Position numbers and translations under genes: made by a program
Notes under the pieces: model-generated
Told to the model about the DNA's origin: nothing
Seen by the model: only the letters and a program-made list of their open reading frames with translations
Database searches by the model: none
In this document: positions 54,895-63,200 of the stretch, piece by piece
How the letters are laid out: every line of letters begins with the position of its first letter
Numbering within the stretch: the stretch's first letter is position 1
Assembly (NCBI RefSeq): GCF_002307495.1
Contig: NZ_NTMR01000024.1
Span: 43,697 to 107,696 of the forward strand
Source of the DNA: Pseudomonas abyssi
GTDB lineage: Bacteria > Pseudomonadota > Gammaproteobacteria > Pseudomonadales > Pseudomonadaceae
Length of the DNA stretch: 64,000 nt
Direction of reading: 5' to 3'

Positions 54895-55230
54895 CTACTG
54901 AGCACAAGGCTGCAGCGAAAAAAGAAATAGCCCAAACCAAATATTACCTAACAATATCTGCAGCTTGATCGCATCCCGAGCAAATGCCGGAATGTTTTGG
55001 TAGCGATATAGATAACCAATGACTACCCACTGCACAGCCAACCATATGACAGAGAAATACAAAAAGCCTTTGTGGCACTCAGTGTCGGGGGTCGTGTAAT
55101 AGACATACCACCAAGCTGATACTGCGCCCGTGACGACAAGCACGAGAATCGCGCACGATAAAAAATTGCGCCAACGCGGGTACTCTGTGCTTAAAAGCTT
55201 GTCCTTCGCTTCGGTCAAATTTTTCGGCAT
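54895..55230 (-). CDS. Cassette gene: small membrane protein
   Basis: 111 residues from ATG 55228-55230 (MPKNLTEAKDKLL); a longer frame would start inside attC3. Three hydrophobic segments: FLSCAILVLVVTGAVSAWW, FLYFSVIWLAVQWVVIGYL and LQILLGNIWFGLFLFSL. No known family recognised. Confidence 0.7.
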   Translation of the reverse strand: MPKNLTEAKDKLLSTEYPRWRNFLSCAILVLVVTGAVSAWWYVYYTTPDTECHKGFLYFSVIWLAVQWVVIGYLYRYQNIPAFARDAIKLQILLGNIWFGLFLFSLQPCAQ

Positions 55231-55253
55231 TCTAATCCCTTCATGAACTGCCC

Positions 55254-55337
55254 ACATAACGCTGCCAGCATGCGCGGCTTTGTAGTGAAGGCGAAGCCGC
55301 AACGGAAAAGGCGTCGCCGTGCCTGGCCTTGTTATCT
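55254..55337 (-). other. attC-like site 3
   Basis: ACATAACGC (55254) to GTTATCT (55331-55337), 84 bp. The interior GCGGCTTTGTAGTGAAGGCG / AAGCCGC is self-complementary. Closes the lipoprotein cassette (stop at 55342). Confidence 0.85.
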
Positions 55338-55341
55338 TTGA

Positions 55342-55869
55342 CTACTGGACGAAGACTTTTGCGGCGTCACCCGCAGTTCTCTCAACGGCCGCCATGACAC
55401 ATTGATGTTCACTATGGGCGATTAACAAACCGCTTGGACGATGAAAGTTCGCTATACGGGTACCAGTCTCAACATTGTAAACTCTGACTGTGGAAAATCC
55501 GTTTAGACTTCCTGCCGTTTTATGACTTGTAACCTTCCCCATCACTAAAACGTCATATCCACGCTCGCGGGAAAGGTTCAGTGCCATTTCCACAGGAGCC
55601 AAATTTCCGCCAGATGCGATGTCAGTGGACTCTTGTCTCAGCACACTACCTTGCACAATTCGGTTATCCACGGAGCCCTCAAGAATGGACACAAAATAAT
55701 CAGTGCTCTCTTCAACAAAATCTGGATTGCCTTCAAATCTAGGAACGAAGATTACAGCATTTGACGGAATCTCAGAGGCCAATCCCTCTCGCACATTCAC
55801 GATAGATGGATTCGCACAAGCCTGGAGAAAAATCAGCGCCAGAAAAGGAAAAAATCGAAGTATTCTCAT
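55342..55869 (-). CDS. Cassette gene: lipoprotein of unknown function
   Basis: 175 residues from ATG 55867-55869 (MRILRFFPFLALIFLQAC). Lipobox LQAC gives a lipid-modified Cys, so it should be anchored in a membrane. The mature part has PSNAVIFVPRFEG and LVMGKVTSHKT, beta-rich, no known family. The longer frame to 55893 would enter attC4. Confidence 0.75.
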   Translation of the reverse strand: MRILRFFPFLALIFLQACANPSIVNVREGLASEIPSNAVIFVPRFEGNPDFVEESTDYFVSILEGSVDNRIVQGSVLRQESTDIASGGNLAPVEMALNLSRERGYDVLVMGKVTSHKTAGSLNGFSTVRVYNVETGTRIANFHRPSGLLIAHSEHQCVMAAVERTAGDAAKVFVQ

Positions 55870-55881
55870 GCTACTCCCCAT

Positions 55882-55959
55882 AGATAACGCCACACATAAG
55901 CCGCGCGAGGTACGAGTGTCGGGCGAACGAAGTGAGCGGACTTAATGTGATTGTTATGT
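55882..55959 (-). other. attC-like site 4
   Basis: AGATAACGCC (55882) to GTTATGT (55953-55959), 78 bp. The inner pair CACATAAG / CTTAATGTG is clear. Closes the DUF3024 cassette (stop at 55967). Confidence 0.8.
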
Positions 55960-55966
55960 GACTTTA

Positions 55967-56314
55967 CTAGCCGAAAAAGCATGCGTTTTCATCCTCCTTC
56001 ACCAATGCTAGAAATTCTTCAAGATGCCTCACCTGTGGTACTGGAGGATAGCTATGCCACTTCAGGTCTTGTCGCATCCAGTACACCTTCCAGACTTTCT
56101 TGGATTTAACGTAGGTGGTCTTAGCAATGGATATTTCTGTCTTTTTGCTAGGGTCTCGAAAGCCTGGCCTGACTTCGAATATCTCCACGCTTTGGCCCGT
56201 GATGCGATATCCCAGGTCAACTTGCGCCCGAACATGAGCCGGAGGTCGATTTTTCTCCAGAAATTTCTCAAGCTCCCTCTCGCAGCGCTTTATTTCAAAT
56301 TCACTTATGGCCAT
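55967..56314 (-). CDS. Cassette gene: DUF3024-family protein
   Basis: 115 residues. FEIKRCERELEKFLEKNRPP, ITGQSVEIFEVRPGF and KVWKVYWMRQDLKWHSYPP match DUF3024, a family often met in integron cassettes and small islands. No signal peptide. Function unknown. Confidence 0.85.
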   Translation of the reverse strand: MAISEFEIKRCERELEKFLEKNRPPAHVRAQVDLGYRITGQSVEIFEVRPGFRDPSKKTEISIAKTTYVKSKKVWKVYWMRQDLKWHSYPPVPQVRHLEEFLALVKEDENACFFG

Positions 56315-56338
56315 GATTTAAACTCGATGATTGCCCTC

Positions 56339-56416
56339 ACATAACGCAGAGCTTTGCGGCAATTTTGTAGCCGCGAAGCGGTGGAGAAATTGTCCGACAA
56401 GAGCGACTTGTTATGC
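56339..56416 (-). other. attC-like site 5
   Basis: ACATAACGC (56339) to GTTATGC (56410-56416), 78 bp, with GCGGCAATTT / TGTAGCCGC and GACAAG elements inside. Closes the SUKH-like cassette (stop at 56425). Confidence 0.85.
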
Positions 56417-56424
56417 GCTGGTAG

Positions 56425-56943
56425 TTACTGACACATGGCATTAATGCTGCTCTCAAAGCCAGGGAACTCAGCCTTTGCAGATGCAACGATTGCGCTTGCG
56501 CTCCTGGAGGGTGTTGTAGAGTTCTGCTCAGCAAAATATGCAAACTCTGGGTTTTTCGGCCTTCCGTCATTGAGATAGCTAACTGCCTCGTATGGGCCAT
56601 AGCCGCTAGCAAGAACCCACAGATAGTCAGAGAAATTTGAGGCTATTATGCCAAGTTCGCCCTCCGATCCGAAGAATACGATTGGCTGAGAGAGAAGATC
56701 CGCGTTATTGCGGATGCACCAAATAGCTGCATAACCTCCAGTTCCGTCTTGCCCGAACACAAGATAGGCGTCTGTATTTGCCTGAGGGTTTCCCGTCCAG
56801 GCACTGAGCCACTCATTGGTTTCTTCTTCGGAAAGAAACTCGGTGTAGGGCTCAAAATCAATGCCTTCGCCATCAAGATAATTGAACTCCAATTCATGGA
56901 GCTTTTTTAATACATCGGGGAATGCTTGTCCGGTAACTTGCAT
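56425..56943 (-). CDS. Cassette gene: SMI1/KNR4 (SUKH)-like protein
   Basis: 172 residues. The central YLVFGQDGTGGYAAIWCI and VVFFGSEGELG-type IVFFGSEGELGIIASN blocks with a following SDYLWVLASG match the SUKH fold, used in many toxin-immunity proteins. Cytosolic. A cassette-borne immunity or regulatory role is possible; not shown by sequence. Confidence 0.7.
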   Translation of the reverse strand: MQVTGQAFPDVLKKLHELEFNYLDGEGIDFEPYTEFLSEEETNEWLSAWTGNPQANTDAYLVFGQDGTGGYAAIWCIRNNADLLSQPIVFFGSEGELGIIASNFSDYLWVLASGYGPYEAVSYLNDGRPKNPEFAYFAEQNSTTPSRSASAIVASAKAEFPGFESSINAMCQ

Positions 56944-57322
56944 ATGGCCTCTGGTTAAGTGAGCGCATAACAGTGATTAGATCGCACTAACTTTAATACG
57001 CGGCATAACGCCGGACGAGGCGATCTAATATTTTCTTATATTTCAATGGATTAGCGGCCATCGCGCACGAGTGCTGAACGTTAAACCGAACGAGGCTTAA
57101 CGCTCCACTGATCGACGGCAGTGGCTTGCACGCAGGTGAGGGTGCTGTCGGGTATTCGAGGTGAAATGAGTCGGGTCTATGTAGCATCCATGCCTCCTGA
57201 CGGGGCCGCGAGAAGTGCGGTGATTTGATAGTGCTACTACACGCGTCGTTTGCCAACCCTGAATTAGGCTAAAGATTAGGTGAAATAGCGAGGCCTTGGC
57301 GCGCAAATACGGACGTGGCGAA
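56944..57322. other. End of cassette array and flank
   Basis: Contains attC6 and a ~235-bp stretch with no supported gene. GCATAACAG at 56964 may be a decayed site. No integrase gene (intI) follows up to the DMT remnant. Confidence 0.45.
57003..57086 (-). other. attC-like site 6
   Basis: GCATAACGCC (57003) to GTTAAAC (57080-57086), 84 bp. On the minus strand it starts with GTTTAAC, a perfect RYYYAAC box, and ends GGCGTTATGC. AGGCGATC and related inner bases are weaker than in the other sites. It marks the upstream limit of the array. Confidence 0.65.
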
Positions 57323-57550
57323 TGCACGGACCCAAGTCCCGTTTACGCGGGCGAGTAGCGCAGATTTATCGGGAAAAAGAAGCGTAGGGTGTCTGAGGAG
57401 CGAAGCGACGAGTTTTCGCGTGGCCGGCGAGGCTTCCCCGATAAATCGAGCAACGCAGCGAACCCGAAGGGCCGCGTAGTCGGGTGCCCGGGGGGATCGC
57501 CAAGGGGGGCCGGGCAAGCGGCCCCCTTTGGCTCGCCGTGAAGGCGAAAG
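57323..57550. repeat. Dispersed structured repeat, copy 2 (uninterrupted)
   Basis: Matches 8752-8918 plus 9182-9230. The variable stem here is ATTTATCGGG (57363-57372) against CCCGATAAAT (57437-57446), while copy 1 has CTGACGGG/CCCGTCAG. The loop GTGTCTGAGGAGCGAAGCGA is conserved. It ends in GGCCGGGCAAGCGGCC-type hairpin sequence and abuts a DMT-gene fragment. No protein supported. Confidence 0.75.
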
Positions 57551-57672
57551 GCGGGTTATCAGACAGCGCCGAAGTGACCGGCATGACCGCCAACCCCATG
57601 GATCCTCGCCTTCGCGAGGATGACGCGGTGATAGGGGCAGCGAGCCGGGGCTATCCAAGCGCGGGCGCTGGA
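57545..57672 (-). pseudogene. DMT-transporter fragment and short hairpin repeat
   Basis: On the minus strand 57545-57590 encodes VTSALSDNPPFAF, matching VNSALSDTPPFVF of the neighbouring EamA gene, then runs straight into the dispersed repeat. A CCTCGCCTTCGCGAGG hairpin at 57603-57618 lies between. It is a broken paralogue remnant. Confidence 0.55.
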
Positions 57673-58540
57673 TTAACCACGCGGCCTAAACACCAACACC
57701 AACCCCAGCACAATCGCCCCCATCCCCACCAAACTCAACGCCGCCATCCGATTACCCAAAAACAGATAATCCAACAGCGCGGTACAACCGGGCATCAGAT
57801 AAAACAGACTGGTGACGTTGACCAGATTGCCCATCCGAATCAGCCGATACAGCAACAGGGTCGCGCCGACCGAAATCAGCACGCCCATGTAAAGCAGCGG
57901 CACGATAAAGCCGACGCTCCATTCCACGTCAAACGGCTGAAAGGGTACGACCACCGCGCACATCAGCAGGCCGATGGCGTATTGCAGCGGCAGCACGTCC
58001 ATGGGTGATTGCTGAATCCCCTTCTGGAAGATCGAACCCAGGGTGATGCACAGCAGTGCTGCCAGCGACAGGCCGATGCCCAGCAACGAGAAGCGCGCCG
58101 CCAGCAGGCTGTCGAGCACGACCAGCGTCAGGCCACCGAGCGCCAACAGCAAGCCCAATACCCGCAGCAGGTTGGCGCGGCGTTCGACCAGCATCAGGGT
58201 GAGGATCGGCTGCACGCCCAGCACCGTTGCCAGCACCCCCGGCGTGAGCCCGGCGTCCAGCGAGAGCAGGTAGAAGATGGTGTAGCCGCCGGTCAGCAGT
58301 ACCCCCGACCAGCGCTACCTGCTTGCGGGTACCGCGCGCCGGCAGCCAGCGCCGCCGGGTGAGCGCCAGCAGCCCGAGGGCAGCGCAGGCCGGCACGGAG
58401 CGCAGCAGCAGAAAGACGAAAGGCGGAGTATCAGACAGCGCTGAATTGACCAGCGGGACACAGAGCTTCCCGGCACAGCATCCCGCAGAACAGACAGGTA
58501 GCGATGGCCAGGTTGCCCATGCGCATCAACCGGCCACACA
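57673..58540 (-). pseudogene. EamA/DMT-family transporter, frameshifted and 5'-rearranged
   Basis: From about 58460 leftward the minus strand encodes LVNSALSDTPPFVFLLLR, then LALTRRRWLPARGTRKQVALVG. At a run of five C (58302-58306 on the plus strand) the frame changes, and the rest reads LTGGYTIFYLLSLDAG, ATVLGVQPILTLMLV and eight further helix residues to FRPRG. Removing one base would restore the frame. Upstream (58440-58540) is a C-terminal EamA-like piece (RLMRMGNLAIATCLF) instead of a normal start. A sequencing error could explain the frameshift but not the missing start. Confidence 0.75.
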
Positions 58541-58545
58541 TCAGG

Positions 58546-60198
58546 TCAGAACGACCACTGCATGCGCCCCCACACCTGCGGAGTACGCTCGGTGTCACTG
58601 GTGGGATGCTCGCCGCTGCGCCATGCGCTGGTAGCACTGAGCGTCAGTTGCGGGTGGGGTTGCCACTGCGCCCCCACCCCAGCACTGCTCAGATTACGAT
58701 GGTAGTCGCCGTCTTGCTGAGGGTGACGTTCCAGGCGAGCATAGCCGCCATCCACAAACGCCGTGAACTGCCACTGCGGCCGCCACCGATAACGCAGCTC
58801 AACAGTTCCGATAACCCCCTCGTCCGCGCTGGCCTCACCCGCGGGATAACCGCGAACGGCATAGGGCCCGCCAAGCGACATATGCTCTGAGCTATCAAGG
58901 TTGCCATCGGTCACCTGCCCCTGCACCGCCGTGTACAGACTGAATGGCCCCGCCAACTGCTGCAGACGCAGCAGCGAGTACTGCAGCTTGTCATAGCTGC
59001 CAAGGTCAGCACTGTCGCCACGCAGATGCCCATGCACCCAGTTCAGACTGAAGGCGTTTACCCCGCCGCCACCGAGACTGTCGCGCCAATCACCTGAGAG
59101 TCCCAGCGAGACGCTTTCAGACGTCTTGTCGGTAACAATCAAGCCATCCAGCAGTTCGTCAGTCAGGTCCTTGCGATCCACCTGCACCGTGCTGCGCAGG
59201 TTCATCGTGCGGCTGCGAACCCAGGGGTGGCTGACGAATACGCCCACGGTATCCGCGGTTCCGGTCGCGTCCAGATCGTCAAAGTCGCCGCCCAGCTCAT
59301 AATCCATTCTTGAGGCCACAATACCCGCCCGCGTCCCCCAGGGGCTGACCGGCACATCGTAGCGTGCGTGGTAGTAGAGTTGCCGTTCATCAGAGCCCAA
59401 CAAAGACAGCGCCAGGGCATCACCAACGCCTAGGGGATTGGCCAGGTACAGCTCCCCGCCCAGGCGATACGCCCCCGTGTGACGATTACCGTAGTTGTCG
59501 AGCGTCAGCGCACCGCTGACAAGCGGTTCATCTTCCAACACGACCGTCAGATCAGACTGGCCGGACTCGGCCCCTGCCGCCAGCGATGATCTCGCCCGTA
59601 CACCCGGCACATCATTGAGCAACAGCAGACGCCGCTCCAACGGTTTGAGCTTTACCGCATCGCCAGCCTCCAGCCCGCTCAGCGTCGCGGCAGGCAGCGC
59701 GTCGCGCAGGCGACTCCCGTTATCCAGCGTTACCCGGCCATACTCCCCTTCAGCTATCGCCAGGGTAATCACACCGTCTTCGCCAATTTCCTGTGCAGGC
59801 ACATAGGCGCGACTCACCAGGTAGCCTTGCTGACGGTAGTAGAGCGTAAGGCGTTCGGCGGCCTGATACAGCTCGGCCAACGTCAGCGTCCGCCCCTCCA
59901 GGTCAGCCAACTGCTCCAGCAGCACATCCGTTGGCAACGCGCGATTGCCTTGAATCCGGAACTGCTGCACCGGAATGCGCACATCGGATTGCGGCGCCGT
60001 TACAGGCACCTCTGTGGGCGCCTGCAACACAGGGTCTGCAGGGGCTGGCAACGCCGGTGCATGATCTTCAAGTATGCGCAAACTGTCACCAGCCTGTGGC
60101 GGCTGTTGCGCCATCGCGGCAGTGGACGGCAGCCAACAACAGATGGCCAACAACCCCAACCCTTTTGTACTCACTGCGAATCCCTCGATTTGTTCCAT
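58546..60198 (-). CDS. Two-partner secretion translocator (TpsB, ShlB/FhaC family)
   Basis: 550 residues: signal peptide (LGLLAICCWLPSTAAMAQ), Pro-rich linker, POTRA domains (VQQFRIQGNRALPTDVLLEQL; GYLVSRAYVPAQEI) and a 16-strand barrel ending in a C-terminal Phe (WGRMQWSF). The barrel carries the conserved VRGY/PxGE motif (AVRGYPAGEAS). It exports the TpsA protein encoded just upstream in the operon. It lies 55 bp after the tpsA stop. Confidence 0.93.
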   Translation of the reverse strand: MEQIEGFAVSTKGLGLLAICCWLPSTAAMAQQPPQAGDSLRILEDHAPALPAPADPVLQAPTEVPVTAPQSDVRIPVQQFRIQGNRALPTDVLLEQLADLEGRTLTLAELYQAAERLTLYYRQQGYLVSRAYVPAQEIGEDGVITLAIAEGEYGRVTLDNGSRLRDALPAATLSGLEAGDAVKLKPLERRLLLLNDVPGVRARSSLAAGAESGQSDLTVVLEDEPLVSGALTLDNYGNRHTGAYRLGGELYLANPLGVGDALALSLLGSDERQLYYHARYDVPVSPWGTRAGIVASRMDYELGGDFDDLDATGTADTVGVFVSHPWVRSRTMNLRSTVQVDRKDLTDELLDGLIVTDKTSESVSLGLSGDWRDSLGGGGVNAFSLNWVHGHLRGDSADLGSYDKLQYSLLRLQQLAGPFSLYTAVQGQVTDGNLDSSEHMSLGGPYAVRGYPAGEASADEGVIGTVELRYRWRPQWQFTAFVDGGYARLERHPQQDGDYHRNLSSAGVGAQWQPHPQLTLSATSAWRSGEHPTSDTERTPQVWGRMQWSF

Positions 60199-60207
60199 GA
60201 CAACAAC

Positions 60208-60231
60208 CGCCAGGTCACGCGGGACCTGGCG
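60208..60231 (-). promoter_or_regulatory. Hairpin between tpsA and tpsB
   Basis: CGCCAGGTC pairs with GACCTGGCG over a six-base loop in the 55-bp gap between the genes. It has no T tail, so it may protect or attenuate the mRNA rather than end it. Confidence 0.5.
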
Positions 60232-60253
60232 TCACTCCTCTGGTCGGTCTTAT

Positions 60254-63200
60254 CTATTCGGCTTGAACGTCAGCGCGGCTATTGACCATCATCGCCAAGG
60301 GCAGAGAGCCCGCACTGAACGGTCGCGGGTTACGCGTTGCGACGGTCTGTAGCTGCCCGTCTGGCACCCCAAGACGTTGCAGCAGCTCGGCAACAGACTG
60401 CGCGTGAGCGATAAAACGTTGCGGATCGATCAGGTTCGCGCCAGCGTCGCCTGTCTGTACCATCAGCTGAACCCGCGCCTCGGGATTGGCTTTCAGGAAG
60501 GCCGCCAGCGCCACGAACAAGCTCGGTGTGGCAGCATCCGTCCTGCCGATTTCACTACCTGACAGGCCCACCGTTTGCAGCTGCGACGAGTTCAGCCGCA
60601 ACGCGAGCGGGCGCTCCGGAGCGGTGGGAACCGTCAGCGTTACCGCTCCGCCCAACCCCGACAGATTGAGACCGTCGCCCAGAACCTCAAGCTGCAGCGC
60701 CTGTTGCTCCGGCGTCGGCAGCGACTGCTCTAAGGGCTGTTGTGGAGGGCGATAGTTGATCGCTTCCTGATATCCCTGAGGCGGCAGATAAGCCAATATG
60801 CTGGCCAAAACCTGAATCGGACTATTGAGCTGGTAGTTTTGGCTATCCGCACCATCAAGCACCCCGCTGACGGTCACGGTCTTGGCCTCGCCAATCTCGG
60901 CATCAGCAAACCAGGCGTCCAGATTCACCCGCAGATCGTCACCACTGAGTACCCCGCCCAGCGCCGCCGTCACCTGCGCATCGGCAGTACCGTCATAGAC
61001 TTTGTGTTGCACCAGCACATTGATCAGATCAATCATCTTGGCGCTGATATCGGCGGTGGTGGTGATGCTGCTCGCCGACAGGGCATAGTTGCCGGCATCC
61101 GCGCCGGACAGCGCACCGCTGACAGTGACGGTTTTGCCAGTGCCCGCGTTCTTGTCGTCAAACGCGCCGCTTACTGCCAGTTGCAGGTCGTCGCCGCTGA
61201 GTACACCACTCAGATCTGCCGCCACATCCGCATCGCTCGTGCCGTCGTAGGTTTTGCTGGCGGCTACTGCGTTGATCAGATCGATCACCTTGGCGCTGAT
61301 GTTGGCGGTGGTGGTAACCGTGCCGTTCAGGGTGTAGTTGCCTGCATCCAAACCGCTCAGTGAACCCGTAACGGTGACCTCTTTACCGGTGCCAGCGTGC
61401 TTGTTATCAAACGCGCCATTCAAGGCAGCAGCCAGGTCATCACCGCTGATCACGCCAGCCAGATCAGCCGTCACATCCGCATCGGTCGTGCCGTCGTAGG
61501 TTTTGCTCGCGGCTGCCGCGTTGATCAGATCGATCACCTTGGCGGTGATGTCGGCGGTGGTGGTGATGCTGCTTGAGGACAGGGCGTAGTTACCCGCATC
61601 GGCACCCGACAGTGCGCCGTTGACGGTGACGGTTTTGCCAGTGCCCGCGTTCTTGTCGTCAAACTCGCCGCTAACCGCCAATTGCAGATCGTCGCCGCTG
61701 AGTACACCACTCAGATCTGCCGCCACATCCGCATCGCTCGTGCCGTCGTAGGTTTTGCTGGCGGCTACCGCGTTGATCAGGTCAATCACTTTGGCGCTAA
61801 TATCGGCGGTGGTGGTAAGGGGGCCGTTCAGGGTGTAGTTGCCTGCATCCAAACCGCTCAGTGAACCCGTAACGGTGACGTCTTTGCCGGTGCCAGCGTG
61901 CTTGTTGTCGAACGCGCCATTCAGCGCAACAGCCAGATCATCGCCGCTGATCACACCATCCAGGTCAGCCGTCACATCCGCATCGGTGGTGCCGTCGTAG
62001 ACCTTGTTCTGCGCAATGGCGTTAATCAGGTCAATGATTTTCGGTGTCACCGTGAGCGTACCACCGGTAGCGGTCAGGTCGACGTTGTAACCCGTGGCGT
62101 CCAGATCGCCGACCTGCCAGGTCAGCCCGTAGCTACCCGCATTCGCGCTTGCGGCCGCGCCTGCCGATGCAAGCGTGGGCGCACCGATGTTGCTGGCGTC
62201 GTCCTGGGTGAACACATCGCCGTAAGCTGCTGCGTCCACAAACCCGCTCAGCGTGTAATCGGTGCCGGCAACCGGCGTGGTAATGGCGTACAGATCACCG
62301 TAGGTCTTGCTGCCATCAACCGTGCCGGTGACCGTCAGCGTGGGTTGCATGGCAAACACATAGCGGTTGCCCGCGGCTGTCACACTTGGCGAACCAGTCC
62401 AACTGGTATTCCACAGCGCCTGATTGCCGCTGGCCAGACCACCAAAGGTGTTGTCATCCGGGTTATCGCTGTAGATCAGCCAGCGGCCATCGGCATTTGT
62501 GGCGGACAACGCAGATCTGTCCGCCTGATTAATAAAGGTTACACCCGCCAGAACCAGCGCATCGCCAGCCGCGCTGGAGGTCACTGTACTGCCGCTGCGC
62601 AGGAAGATTCTTCCGTCCGTCTGCACCAGCAGTGCGTTATCGCCCAGTTCAACGCTGTCCAGCAAACTAATACCCAAACCGCCTTTAAGCGTCAGGGTTT
62701 TACCTGTCAGACCGCTTGCCACCCTGACGCCACCACGCGTGTTTACGCCAAAGTCTGTGGACTCGATGGTTCGATTATCGGTCAGCAGGTAATAGCTATT
62801 AGAAATGGTGCCCGATGAGTTTCCGATCAGAGTTCCAACAATGTTATTCCCTCGCACCTCACCCGTGGCATAGGATTCGCTGATATCACCCGAAGCTTGA
62901 GTACCAACCAGGCCGCCAACTCTATTGTTCCCGTCAACGCTTGCGGAGGCGTAGGACTGGCTGATAGAACCATTGTCAAGATAGCCGACCAGACCTCCGA
63001 CATCGACGCCCCCTTGCACTTCACCGATGGCATAGGACTGGCTGATGCTGCTACCAGTCTGCGCACCCACCAGACCGCCAACATCATTACTCCCCGTCAC
63101 CGCACCGGTGGCATAAGACTGGCTGATGCTGCTACCAGTCTGCGCACCCACCAGACCGCCAACATTATTACTCCCCGTCACCGCACCGGTGGCATAGGAG

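Noticed and set aside
57269..57658. 129-codon minus-strand frame
   Set aside because: It is the dispersed repeat plus a transporter fragment read through by chance.
53641..58540. Integron integrase gene
   Set aside because: No tyrosine recombinase motif (R..HxxR..Y) was seen in any frame near the array; it is therefore called integrase-less.
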